A stretch of DNA of 32,918 nucleotides from an uncultured Aquimarina sp. (GTDB taxonomy: Bacteria; Bacteroidota; Bacteroidia; Flavobacteriales; Flavobacteriaceae): the NCBI GenBank assembly GCA_938011245.1, contig CALLUJ010000112.1:1-32918 (forward strand), given 5' to 3'. Numbering within the stretch: the stretch's first letter is position 1; each line of letters begins with the position of its first letter. The notes beneath the pieces were generated by a model. That model saw only the letters and a list, made by a program, of their open reading frames with translations, did no database searches and had not been told where the DNA came from. The translations under genes were made by a program, and so were the position numbers. Of the stretch, positions 8,845 to 16,494 are shown one piece after another.

Positions 8845-9225
8845 TTAACTTACAACTATAGCTGAAATTTCAACGTTAACACCTTTAGGTAAACTCTTTA
8901 CAGCTACACATTCTCTAGCAGGAGCGGTTTCATGGTTAAAATAGCTAGCATATATTTCGTTTACAGTATTAAAATATTTCATATTGCTTAAAAAAATAGT
9001 TGTTTTAACTACTTGTGTTAAAGTAAAATTGGCTTCCTCTATAATACTTTTTAAATTTTCTAATACTTGATTTGTTTCTGCTGTAATAGAGTCTAAAATA
9101 AGTTTTCCTGTTTGTGAATCAATGGCTATTTGACCTGATACATATAATGTATTTCCTGCTAATATGGCTTGGTTATATGGACCAATAGGAGCAGGAGCAT
9201 TTTTTGTATTTATAGATATGTGCAT
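8845..9225 (-). CDS. ridA: RidA family enamine/imine deaminase
   Basis: RidA hydrolyses reactive enamine/imine intermediates, such as 2-aminoacrylate made by PLP enzymes, to the keto acid and ammonia. The 126-residue product has the usual length. Visible family residues are Y17 in IGPYNQA, the substrate-binding R104 in APARECVAV and E119 in VNVEISAIV. The SGQIAID segment near residue 30 is also typical. It lies 59 bases after manC and 36 bases before the secreted unknown on the same strand. In many flavobacteria ridA is found near lptD; here it is 4 kb away, across xerD, the barrel gene and aroQ. Confidence 0.95.
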   Translation of the reverse strand: MHISINTKNAPAPIGPYNQAILAGNTLYVSGQIAIDSQTGKLILDSITAETNQVLENLKSIIEEANFTLTQVVKTTIFLSNMKYFNTVNEIYASYFNHETAPARECVAVKSLPKGVNVEISAIVVS

Positions 9226-9284
9226 GGCATTGAAATATTTTATTTTAAAAATAGTTTTTTGTATTTTAAAAATAATGCTTTTAA

Positions 9285-10283
9285 TTAATCTAATAATCTA
9301 GAATTAACCCTATCTAATGCCGTATATATTTTTTTAACATCTTGGGCATTTTCCTTTTGTAAAATTAAATTAGCATCTTCAGTATGAATAAAAATAGTGT
9401 TTTTTAGACCAATGAAAGCCGTATATGCTTCTACACCAATAGTCATATTTCCATTGGAATCCGTAGCGTGTCCTATAGAGATTAAGTAATCATAAATGGA
9501 TTCAAAAGACCCTAAGTCAGACCATTCAAAAATACTAGGAACTACTTTCATTTTTTTACTACGTTCCATTACTGCATAGTCGACACTAATGGAAGGGATT
9601 TTCTTAGAGTCTTCTATTTTCAATTTTCCATTAGTAGCATTTTCCCATGCATATTTAGCTTTTTCATATACTAAGGGCTCAAATTGTTTTAACTCTTCTA
9701 AAAATACACTAGCTTTAAAACAAAACATACCACTATTCCAAAGAAAATTACCTTGCTCTATAAAATATTCTGCAGTATCTTTATTAGGTTTTTCTCTAAA
9801 TGAAACTACATCATTTTTATTAAACTCAATATACCCATAACCTGTCTCTGGTTTGGTTGGCTGTATTCCAAAAGTAACAATATTTCCATTTTTTGCTTGT
9901 ACTATAGCTTTATTTATAGCTTGCTCATACAAATCTTCTTTTTTTATAATATGATCGGAAGGAGTAACTACAAGTATATCGTTGCTATTAGCAGCAAAGG
10001 CAGCAAAAGCAATAGCTGCAGCAGTGTTTCTTGGAGTAGCTTCAATAATATTAGTAGGTTGTATTCCTAAAGAATTTACTACCTCGTCGCTTAAATGGCA
10101 ATTGTCTATGTTCCCAACTATAATTACTTCATTTGTTATTTGGAGATTTCTCTTTATAGTAAGTTCAAATAAGGATTTTCCTTTAAAAAGTTTTATATAT
10201 TGTTTAGGCTTACTTTTACGTGATAAAGGCCATAGTCTACTTCCTACACCTCCCGTAAGAATTACATGTTTTATTTTTTCCAT
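9285..10283 (-). CDS. manC: mannose-1-phosphate guanylyltransferase
   Basis: This nucleotidyltransferase joins mannose-1-phosphate and GTP to GDP-mannose, the donor for surface polysaccharides, LPS and fucose-type sugars. At 332 residues it is the short form without the C-terminal mannose-6-phosphate isomerase domain. The signature GGVGSRLWPLSR is at 11-22, followed by PKQ (26-28). Further motifs are EATPRNTAAAI (81-91), TPSDH (107-111), ETGYGYIE (146-153), the sugar-binding FREKP (162-166), NFLWNSGMF (179-187) and SVDYAVMER (233-241). It is first in the minus-strand group with ridA. No other polysaccharide gene is adjacent, so it seems to be a housekeeping copy. Confidence 0.93.
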   Translation of the reverse strand: MEKIKHVILTGGVGSRLWPLSRKSKPKQYIKLFKGKSLFELTIKRNLQITNEVIIVGNIDNCHLSDEVVNSLGIQPTNIIEATPRNTAAAIAFAAFAANSNDILVVTPSDHIIKKEDLYEQAINKAIVQAKNGNIVTFGIQPTKPETGYGYIEFNKNDVVSFREKPNKDTAEYFIEQGNFLWNSGMFCFKASVFLEELKQFEPLVYEKAKYAWENATNGKLKIEDSKKIPSISVDYAVMERSKKMKVVPSIFEWSDLGSFESIYDYLISIGHATDSNGNMTIGVEAYTAFIGLKNTIFIHTEDANLILQKENAQDVKKIYTALDRVNSRLLD

Positions 10284-10407
10284 TAATTAAAATGCTTTTT
10301 TTAACTAATACATTATTGAAATAATAATAAGTAATTAAAATAAAGACGGAGTAGTTTTTATTTTAATGATACTATCTATGCTTAATTTACAATATGTTTA
10401 TAGTAAG

Positions 10408-10415
10408 CAAATGTA
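10408..10415 (-). promoter_or_regulatory. candidate manC promoter element
   Basis: The minus strand reads TACATTTG, matching TAnnTTTG, about 125 bases before the manC ATG. A TTTG lies 16 bases upstream, shorter than the usual 19-21. Confidence 0.3.
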
Positions 10416-10721
10416 GCATTTCTTTCAAAACCAAAAATAGTTATAACTATTTCTTGAAAAATTAATTTAACTTGTTAGAATATTTCTATAGAATAAGCAG
10501 AGCAAACTCATACTTTTATTTTTGAGGGCTTTTAATGATAAATTTTCGTTATTTTGGTTTACATAGAATTGATTCAAGCTAATTAATACTTAAAAATAGA
10601 TTCAAATTTGAAATTTTGTGTGATTTAAATCTAATTTTTACTCAAATTTACTTTGTAAAACAAAGTGTGAGTTTGCCCAGATAGAATAAGCACAATTTAC
10701 AGTAATATTTATGGTAAATAG

Positions 10722-10729
10722 TATATTTG
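10722..10729 (+). promoter_or_regulatory. candidate cca promoter element
   Basis: TATATTTG matches TAnnTTTG. It would give a leader of about 130 nt if cca starts at 10864. No good TTTG is seen at -33. Confidence 0.35.
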
Positions 10730-10863
10730 GTAGGTTTTAATGCATAATTTCGAGTTAAAGAAGTCGGTTATTTTTTTAAATTAAATGTATTACCTATCTA
10801 TACTATAATTTTAAGTAAATGTTTATGCTTAAATTTGTAAGTCTATTTCATTATTTAATATTA

Positions 10864-12288
10864 ATGCAAAATCTTAATTACAAGAAAGCCCTTTCTCATT
10901 CAATATTTACTACAATTCGCAAAGCTTCTGAATTATTAAACTTAGAAAGTTATGTAATAGGTGGTTTTGTTCGTGATTTTTTATTGCAAAGAGGAGAAGC
11001 AAAAGATATAGATATAGTTGCAGTAGGAAGTGGTATTGAGTTGGCACAAAAGGTATCCGAGTTGTTACCCTATAATACTAAAGTTCAAGTTTTTAAAACT
11101 TATGGAACTGCTATGTTAAAACTTAATAATATTGAAGTTGAATTTGTAGGAGCAAGAAAAGAATCTTATAATAAATATAGTCGTAATCCCGTAATAGAAA
11201 ATGGTTCTCTACAAGATGATCAAAATCGTAGGGATTTTACAATAAATGCTTTAGCACTTTCTTTAAATAAAAAAACTTACGGCGATTTATTGGACCCTTT
11301 TAATGGATTAAAGGATTTAGAGAATAAATGTATAAAAACTCCTTTAGATCCAGGAGTAACATATTCTGACGACCCATTAAGAATGATGCGTGCCATTCGG
11401 TTTGCGACACAATTGAATTTTAAAATTGAAAAAAAATCGTTAAATGCGATAAAGACACATAGTAATCGAATAAAGATAATTACTAATGAAAGGATTGTAG
11501 ATGAGCTAAATAAAATTCTTTTAAGTCCTGTACCTTCTGTAGGCTTTCTTCTTTTAGAGAGAGTTGGGTTATTGTCGTATATTTTACCAGAACTAATTGA
11601 TCTAAAGGGGATTGACGAAGTAGACGGACAAAGACATAAAGATAATTTTTATCATACATTAGAGGTAGTAGATAACATATCTCAAAATACGAATAATCTT
11701 TGGTTGCGTTGGGCTGCTTTGTTACACGATATAGGTAAAGCACCCACTAAAAAGTTTAGTAAAAGAAATGGCTGGACTTTTCATGGACACGAATTTGTAG
11801 GTTCTAAAATGGTGTACAAGCTATTTAAAAGGTTACATATGCCTTTGAATGAAAAAATGAAATTTGTTCAAAAAATGGTGTTAATGAGTTCGCGTCCTAT
11901 TGTAATAGCTAGTAAAGTTACAGATTCGGCAGTACGAAGATTATTATTTGATGCAGGAGAGTATTTAGATGACTTAATGACACTTTGCGAAGCAGATATT
12001 ACAACCAAAAACCCAAAGCGGTTTAAAAAATACCATAACAATTTTAAAGTTGTTCGTCAGAAAGTTGTTGATGTAGAAGAACGAGATCAAGTAAAAAATT
12101 TTCAACCCCCTGTATCTGGAGCAGAAATAATGAAAACGTATAATTTAAAACCGTGTAAAGAAGTAGGAATTATTAAAGATGCTATTAAAGAAGCTATTTT
12201 AGATGGTGAAATTGAAAATAATTATAAGGAAGCTATAAATTTTATGCTAACAAAAGGAGAGGAGTTAGGTTTAATTCCCATAGGATAA
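10864..12288 (+). CDS. cca: CCA tRNA nucleotidyltransferase-type protein with HD domain
   Basis: The 474-residue protein belongs to the class II poly(A) polymerase/CCA-adding family, which adds or repairs the 3' CCA of tRNA. GGFVRD (residues 33-38) and the metal-binding D48 and D50 in AKDIDIV mark the nucleotidyltransferase core. NRRDFTINALAL begins at 121, and DPLRMMRAIRFA (about 160-171) is the conserved ATP/CTP-recognition helix region. A C-terminal HD domain shows H254 and HD at 278-279 in ALLHDIGKA. The ATG at 10864 (MQNLNYKKAL) is chosen over 10819 because the longer form only adds a hydrophobic 15-residue extension that does not look like part of the family. The gene stands alone, followed by a 590-bp gap. 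Confidence 0.92.
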   Translation: MQNLNYKKALSHSIFTTIRKASELLNLESYVIGGFVRDFLLQRGEAKDIDIVAVGSGIELAQKVSELLPYNTKVQVFKTYGTAMLKLNNIEVEFVGARKESYNKYSRNPVIENGSLQDDQNRRDFTINALALSLNKKTYGDLLDPFNGLKDLENKCIKTPLDPGVTYSDDPLRMMRAIRFATQLNFKIEKKSLNAIKTHSNRIKIITNERIVDELNKILLSPVPSVGFLLLERVGLLSYILPELIDLKGIDEVDGQRHKDNFYHTLEVVDNISQNTNNLWLRWAALLHDIGKAPTKKFSKRNGWTFHGHEFVGSKMVYKLFKRLHMPLNEKMKFVQKMVLMSSRPIVIASKVTDSAVRRLLFDAGEYLDDLMTLCEADITTKNPKRFKKYHNNFKVVRQKVVDVEERDQVKNFQPPVSGAEIMKTYNLKPCKEVGIIKDAIKEAILDGEIENNYKEAINFMLTKGEELGLIPIG

Positions 12289-12661
12289 TGTCTAATATTT
12301 ACCCTCTTAAATAAGCATTTCGTTACATTTAGATATACCCTTAAAAAACCCAAGGGAAGAATAAAGTTATTAAAAAAAATATTACATAAAACACTAAAAT
12401 TTTTAAGTACCTTATTTAAAGATGGATACAACTTAAATTTTGAAAAAATATAAAATTTTAGATGTTCCTTATACTATTTAATCTTTAAAATGATATTAAT
12501 AAGTATTTAAATTAGTCCATATCCTACTGTAAGTCTTATAATTTATTAACACAAATAAAATATTAATCGATAAAAAAATATAATTTTTATCGATTAGATG
12601 TTGATTTTAGTAGCATTAAACAATGCGCGCATAATAAATAATCGATTAAGTGCTTGTTTTA
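12289..12661. other. non-coding stretch with a 13-bp perfect hairpin
   Basis: No gene is seen. The notable element is a perfect inverted repeat, TAATCGATAAAAA (12564-12576) and TTTTTATCGATTA (12584-12596), with a 7-nt loop. A third ATCGAT lies near 12648. The hairpin has no T-tail on the plus strand, so it is not a clear terminator for cca. Confidence 0.5.
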
Positions 12662-12692
12662 TTTGTTTAAATGTATAATTATTGTATATTTG
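12662..12692 (+). promoter_or_regulatory. strong Bacteroidota-type promoter for a small RNA
   Basis: TTTG (12662-12665) and TATATTTG (12685-12692) are separated by exactly 19 bases, matching the consensus TTTG / TAnnTTTG in both sequence and spacing. This is the only promoter in the window where both elements are present at the right distance. Transcription would start near 12697-12700. Confidence 0.65.
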
Positions 12693-12697
12693 TATTA

Positions 12698-12793
12698 GTT
12701 GATTGTTTGATTTTATTATTTAGTTATGAATGCTTCCCCAAGTATTCAAATAAAGAAGCCGTTAGATAACCCCAAAATTTAACGGTTTTTTTA
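12698..12793 (+). ncRNA. putative small RNA of about 95 nt with two CCCC-loop hairpins
   Basis: The start is estimated from the promoter and the end from the terminator T-tract. The first stem is TGAATGCTT (12727-12735) with AAGTATTCA (12740-12748), nine pairs including one G-U, closing a CCCC tetraloop. The second is the terminator stem CCGTTA (12759-12764) with TAACGG (12780-12785); its loop also contains CCCC. C-rich loops in a terminated short transcript suggest an antisense-acting sRNA. A tiny ORF of 18 codons (12726-12782) overlaps both stems and is probably chance. Rfam families of flavobacterial RNAs such as Flavo-1 should be compared; I cannot confirm a match. Confidence 0.6.
12757..12793 (+). 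terminator. Rho-independent terminator of the small RNA
   Basis: CCGTTA (12759-12764) pairs with TAACGG (12780-12785), extendable by a G-U and an A-U pair, followed by seven T. It ends the transcript from the promoter at 12662-12692. Confidence 0.8.
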
Positions 12794-12842
12794 TATTATA
12801 ATTTTACAAGATTAATTTAGGAGGTAGAAAGTTATTTAATTG

Positions 12843-12850
12843 TAATTTTG
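12843..12850 (+). promoter_or_regulatory. candidate promoter element of the acyltransferase gene
   Basis: TAATTTTG matches TAnnTTTG and lies 32 bases before the ATG at 12883. A TTTA lies 23 bases upstream, slightly too far for a good -33. Confidence 0.4.
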
Positions 12851-12882
12851 TTTAGCACAAACAGAATTGATAATTAAACCTA

Positions 12883-13425
12883 ATGAAAGTTGCTATAGCC
12901 AAGTTTATATTATTTAAAATAATGAAGTGGAAAATTGTAGGCGATTTTCCAGATAGTATTTCTAAATTTGTAATAATTGGAGCTCCCCATACTAGTAATT
13001 ATGATTTTATAATAGGATTACTAGTTAAAACAATAAAAGGAGTAAATGCTAATTTTATAGCAAAATCATCACTATTTATTTTTCCATTAAATTACTTTTT
13101 TAAAAGTGTGGGAGGAATTCCTGTAAAAAGGAATTCTAAAACGAATATGGTAGATACTATAGTTCAAGTGTTTAATAATCATAAAAAATTTGTAATAGCA
13201 GTTTCTCCAGAAGGTACTCGAAATAAAGTAGATCGTTGGAAAACAGGATTCTATTTTATAGCAAAACAAGCAAATGTTCCTATAGTAGGACTTACTTTTG
13301 ACTTTGGAAAGCGACAAACCCAAATTTTTTCTCCTTTTTATACTACTGACAATCAAGAAGCCGACTTTCGCTTTTTAAAATCCTATTATAAAGGCATTAA
13401 AGGTAAGTTTGCTGAAAACTCTTAG
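12883..13425 (+). CDS. lysophospholipid/glycerol-phosphate acyltransferase family protein
   Basis: The 180-residue protein carries the PlsC-type acyltransferase motifs: HxxxxD as H36 and D41 in PHTSNYD, GGIPVKR (77-83) and SPEGTR (108-113). Such enzymes move an acyl chain to lysophosphatidic acid or another membrane lipid at the inner face of the cytoplasmic membrane. It is shorter than classic PlsC (about 240) and begins close to the first motif, as in the short bacterial 1-acyl-glycerol-3-phosphate acyltransferase family. A second Met at residue 14 could also serve as the start. It is a single gene with its own promoter element. The exact acyl acceptor cannot be read from the sequence. Confidence 0.88.
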   Translation: MKVAIAKFILFKIMKWKIVGDFPDSISKFVIIGAPHTSNYDFIIGLLVKTIKGVNANFIAKSSLFIFPLNYFFKSVGGIPVKRNSKTNMVDTIVQVFNNHKKFVIAVSPEGTRNKVDRWKTGFYFIAKQANVPIVGLTFDFGKRQTQIFSPFYTTDNQEADFRFLKSYYKGIKGKFAENS

Positions 13426-13592
13426 CTAATAACCAAATTTCAGGTTCTTAAAAAAACAGCTTACATAAGATTTATTAGGTTCAAAAAAGTTAATATTAAA
13501 AACATTATGTTACTATAAAAATAATGTATTTTAGTTTAAAAAACTTAATTGTTTTCGTATAAAAAAACATAATTTTTGATAAATTAGTAAAC

Positions 13593-13610
13593 TTATCATT
13601 TAAATGATAA
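13593..13610. repeat. 18-bp perfect palindrome upstream of the GH43-like gene
   Basis: TTATCATTTAAATGATAA is fully self-complementary and lies 47 bases before the ATG at 13657. It has the form of an operator for a dimeric regulator. The T-tract needed for a terminator is absent. Confidence 0.5.
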
Positions 13611-13656
13611 AAATAAATAAGTGTAAGATTTATATAAATAAATTATTATAAAAACT

Positions 13657-15063
13657 ATGAAAATTTTAATACTCTCTATTACTACAATAACAGTTCTGTC
13701 AGTCTTGTCTTGTAAAAATCCAAAACATAAAGCAGACTCTGTGTTAGGCAATGTAAGTGAAGATTTAGAAAAAGAATTAGTAGAAAAACCAGTATATATT
13801 CAAAGTGTTTTTCCAGAAGAAGGACTCACAGATCCACATGCTTTAGTTGATAATGGTAGGTTGTATTTATTTTGCGGGCACGATGAAAGTTGGGACACAG
13901 AATCTTCTTGGAAAATGAATCGTTGGGAAATACGTTCATCTAATAATTTAATTGATTGGCAAAAGGATGGAGAAATTTTACCAACTCAAACCTATATTGG
14001 AGATAAATCAAATTGTTGGGCAGGTGATATTACTAAACGAGGAAATAAGTATTATTGGTTTTTCTCTAATAAAAATTATAGCACAGGAGTAATGGTTGCT
14101 AATTCTCCAACAGGACCTTGGACTGATCCGTTAGGAAAACCGTTATTGCCTACAGGAATAGTTGGCAAAATACACCCATACGATCCATCTATTCTAAAGG
14201 AAGAAGATAAGTACACTATTTTTTTTGGAGCAGGTAAATATTATGCAGCTACTCTTGCCGAAGATATGATTTCGTTAGCATCGAAACCGAAACCTATTTC
14301 TGTAATTGATAAAAATGGAGAAGAAATGTGGACAGACGATAAATCAACAATATTCAAAAGGAATAATTGGTATTATTTAGTTTGGGGACCTAAATATGCA
14401 ATGTCAAAAAATTTATATGGTCCTTATCAGTTTCAAGGAGCATTCTTAAAAGGAGGGCATAATGACGTATTTCAATGGAAAGACCAATGGTATGCCTCTA
14501 TAGCCAATAAAGAAATAGGTTTATTTTATAGAGGAGTTTCAATAAAATCTCTTTATTTTAATGAAGACGGAACAGTAAGAATACCTAAAGATGATAAGGA
14601 TTACCCTGCAAAAGGTAGACAATGGGAATTTAAATATTCAACTATGGGTTGGCACTCTAAGCAAGGGACATCATTGGAATGGGATAAATTAGGATTTATT
14701 AAAGGGAAAATAGAAGGGAAAGGAGAAGCTATTATAGAAGGTCCAGTATGGACGGGAGCAAATTTAAAACAAGCAAACAATATAATTGTAAAAATTAAAA
14801 ATCTAAGTGGAGCAACTAAAGGAAGAATTCGAGTAGCCTCACATACTTTAGGAAAAAAGTTTTGGAAACACCCAGAAATAGATTGGAATAAAGAATTGAA
14901 AATAGATTTTGATATAAAACCAAATAATTCAGAAATACAAGTTTTGAAATTTAAAATATCTGATTTTGGCAATGTAAAGCCATCTTTAAAGAAACTTAGG
15001 ATAGAGCCTGCTTTAGGTGTAACTTCTGGAAACTGGGAAGTACATTATATTAGTGTAGAGTAA
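13657..15063 (+). CDS. GH43-like glycoside hydrolase lipoprotein
   Basis: The 468-residue product has a lipoprotein signal (residues 1-19, lipobox LSVLSC with C19), so it is probably anchored in a membrane facing the periplasm or medium. A five-bladed propeller of the GH43/GH117 type follows (about 45-330): D59 in LTDPHAL fits the catalytic base, CWAGD (120-124) with NKYYWFFS is a typical blade motif, and D176 in HPYDPSIL fits the second acidic residue. The third acid, normally a Glu before a PxxFKRNGYYYL-like strand, is not obvious: the aligned position in WTDDKSTIFKRNNWYYL is D228. The C-terminal 130 residues look like a beta-sandwich. It may act on arabinose-, xylose- or agar-type chains; the substrate is unknown. 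A decayed IS3 element follows. Confidence 0.82.
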   Translation: MKILILSITTITVLSVLSCKNPKHKADSVLGNVSEDLEKELVEKPVYIQSVFPEEGLTDPHALVDNGRLYLFCGHDESWDTESSWKMNRWEIRSSNNLIDWQKDGEILPTQTYIGDKSNCWAGDITKRGNKYYWFFSNKNYSTGVMVANSPTGPWTDPLGKPLLPTGIVGKIHPYDPSILKEEDKYTIFFGAGKYYAATLAEDMISLASKPKPISVIDKNGEEMWTDDKSTIFKRNNWYYLVWGPKYAMSKNLYGPYQFQGAFLKGGHNDVFQWKDQWYASIANKEIGLFYRGVSIKSLYFNEDGTVRIPKDDKDYPAKGRQWEFKYSTMGWHSKQGTSLEWDKLGFIKGKIEGKGEAIIEGPVWTGANLKQANNIIVKIKNLSGATKGRIRVASHTLGKKFWKHPEIDWNKELKIDFDIKPNNSEIQVLKFKISDFGNVKPSLKKLRIEPALGVTSGNWEVHYISVE

Positions 15064-15144
15064 CTTTGTAAGATTATTTTTAAGGTTAGAGCACTTAGCA
15101 AGAAAGTAAGGGTTAATTAAGTGGAATCTTGATGTATTAACACT

Positions 15145-15229
15145 ACTAGCATCCGAAATTTAGAATAAAGACTGTTTTATAGAAAGGATATTTTGTTTTT
15201 TCTAAAACCCGAAACTTTCGAATGCTAGT
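15145..15229. repeat. 85-bp inverted-repeat unit
   Basis: The ends ACTAGCATCCGAAATTT (15145-15161) and 15213-15229 (complement ACTAGCATTCGAAAGTT) match at 15 of 17 positions and flank 51 bases. It could be a hairpin, a terminator-like structure without T-tail, or a miniature mobile element. No coding potential. Confidence 0.5.
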
Positions 15230-15292
15230 GAGTTAGTATAATATAAACAAGTATATTAATAGTGGACTACCCAATAAATTTGGTATAAATTT

Positions 15293-15966
15293 CTAAGCCA
15301 TTTTTTTATGTTTTTTCAATCTGATTTCTAATTCTTTTTCATCTGGTGTTTTATAGTCTAAAAAAGCGTGTAATCGTTCATTATTATACCATGGGACATA
15401 CTCTTTTATTACAATTTTAGCATGGAATACACTTTTGAATTTGTATCGATGTTTTCTGTACTCATATCTTGACTTAATGTATAGGCCAATACTTTTCTAT
15501 CAGCTAAATCAATAATTATTGTCATATAATTCCATTTCCCTAAAACTTTAATATAAGTGATGTCAAACACCCATTTTTTCTCCTAGTATATCATTAAAAA
15601 ACTTGCGATTAAGCTTATTTTCTGTTGCAAGGTTCGAATGATTACTATCTGTTGTACAAACTCTAAGCTTACAATTCAATACATTTTTGAATCTCATTCT
15701 TTGCATCAAATAAGCTATATAAGATCTACTGTAAAATAACTGTTCACTTTCTAATTTCTTTTGTATTCGTGCTAATCCATAAACGGAGTTACTAGCCTTA
15801 AAAATTGATTTAATTCGTTGTTTAAGAAACTTAGTGCTCCATTTAACGGGTTTGTCAATGGCTTTTATTTCTAAGCCAAATATAAAAGGCATTACTGATT
15901 ACATTCATACAATTGCACATCTTCTCAACAGAATAAGTGAATTTATTCTTGTAAATAAATTCAAAC
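15293..15966 (-). pseudogene. IS3-family transposase orfB, frameshifted and internally deleted
   Basis: Conceptual translation gives orfB pieces in order but in different frames. They are KFEFIYKNKFTYSVEKMC at the N-terminus, then SIFKASNSVYGLARIQKKLE and FYSRSYIAYLMQRM (the HTH-like region), DITYIKVLGKWNYMTIIIDL (first catalytic Asp) and DRKVLAYTLSQDMSTENI. The sequence then jumps to the C-terminal YVPWYNNERLHAFLDYKTP. The segment that carries the second Asp and precedes the catalytic Glu is missing, so it cannot be active. The longest surviving frame is 15563-15892. Confidence 0.85.
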
Positions 15967-15967
15967 T

Positions 15968-16259
15968 TTACCTGCTGTTTATAGAGAAGATGCGAAGGAC
16001 CTTTTTTAATATATAGCGTTCTTCTTGTGCGTCTTTTAGAGTCTTTTTTAAGGTTCTATTTTTCTTTTCTAAAGCTAGAGTTTCTTCATCTTTAAAGGCT
16101 CTTGTTTCTTTCTTAAAATCTCTGCATCACTTATAAATAAGGCTTTGAGAAATAGTGTACTCTTTACTTTAAGCACTTACTTTTTGGCCAGAATTAACTA
16201 AATCAACAATGGTTTGTTTAAATTCTTTTGTGAAATTACGTTTTAAAATGGTTCCTAAG
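15968..16259 (-). pseudogene. IS3-family orfA with two in-frame stops
   Basis: The frame reads KRNFTKEFKQTIVDLVNSGQ, then two stop codons in the HTH (KVSA*SKEYTISQSLIYK*CRD) and a Lys/Glu-rich helix (ETLALEKKNRTLKKTLKDAQ), as in IS3 OrfA proteins with a leucine-zipper region. The second stop is TGA, probably from a former Trp codon. Confidence 0.85.
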
Positions 16260-16332
16260 TTACATAAGGTGTCTTAGTAAACTCTACCAACTAAATTAGA
16301 CGTTCCAAATTACTATGCCTTGTTAATTCAAA

Positions 16333-16450
16333 AAGTGAGCACTTTAGGAAAGTAATGACCAAAAAAAATGAAAATCCAAGATCTGAATCTATCAAATCTT
16401 AGATTTTCTATAAGAATCTTTATGAAATAGTCTTATTTTCTGAATGCGCC
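16333..16450 (-). repeat. left copy of a 117-bp insertion-sequence end (inverted relative to 26481-26596)
   Basis: This segment is close to the reverse complement of 26481-26596 along its whole length, for instance CTTTATGAAATAG and CTTATTTTCTGAATGCGCC, with an embedded hairpin at about 16371-16407. It abuts the IS3 remnant on the left and ends 44 bases before the lrp-like stop codon on the right. No transposase coding sequence accompanies this copy. Confidence 0.85.
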
Positions 16451-16494
16451 TATAAATTATATTATTCTAACAATAACACTTACACCATATAAGT

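Larger units (their letters stand above)
10284..10863. other. long divergent intergenic region with inverted and direct repeats
   Basis: No convincing gene lies between manC and cca. The region has a direct repeat of ATAGAATAAGCA (10488-10499 and 10681-10692), an imperfect inverted repeat of GCAAACTCATACTTTT (10502-10517) with its counterpart at 10661-10676 (two mismatches in 16), and a perfect 7-bp hairpin ACTTTGT/ACAAAGT (10650-10666) that overlaps the second arm. Possible -7 elements are CAAATGTA at 10408-10415 (TACATTTG on the minus strand, for manC) and TATATTTG at 10722-10729 (plus strand, for cca). Confidence 0.5.
15263..16307 (-). mobile_element. decayed IS3-family insertion sequence
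   Basis: The element holds broken orfA and orfB reading on the minus strand and is bounded by degenerate terminal inverted repeats. The left end is TGGACTACCCAATAAATTTG and on to 15285; the right end (complement of 16285-16307) begins TGGAACG and ends TTGGTA. These agree at 15 of 23 positions. No target duplication is recognisable. Full IS3 elements are about 1.2-1.4 kb, so roughly 200-300 bases are missing. Confidence 0.85.

Noticed and set aside
12726-12782. 18-codon ORF (MNASPSIQIKKPLDNPKI) inside the small RNA
   Set aside because: It overlaps both stems, ends inside the terminator and shows no run of regulatory codons as in attenuator leader peptides; most likely chance. A dual-function RNA is not excluded.
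15834-16016. Plus-strand open frame in the IS3 remnant
   Set aside because: Antisense to the broken orfA/orfB; no product recognisable.
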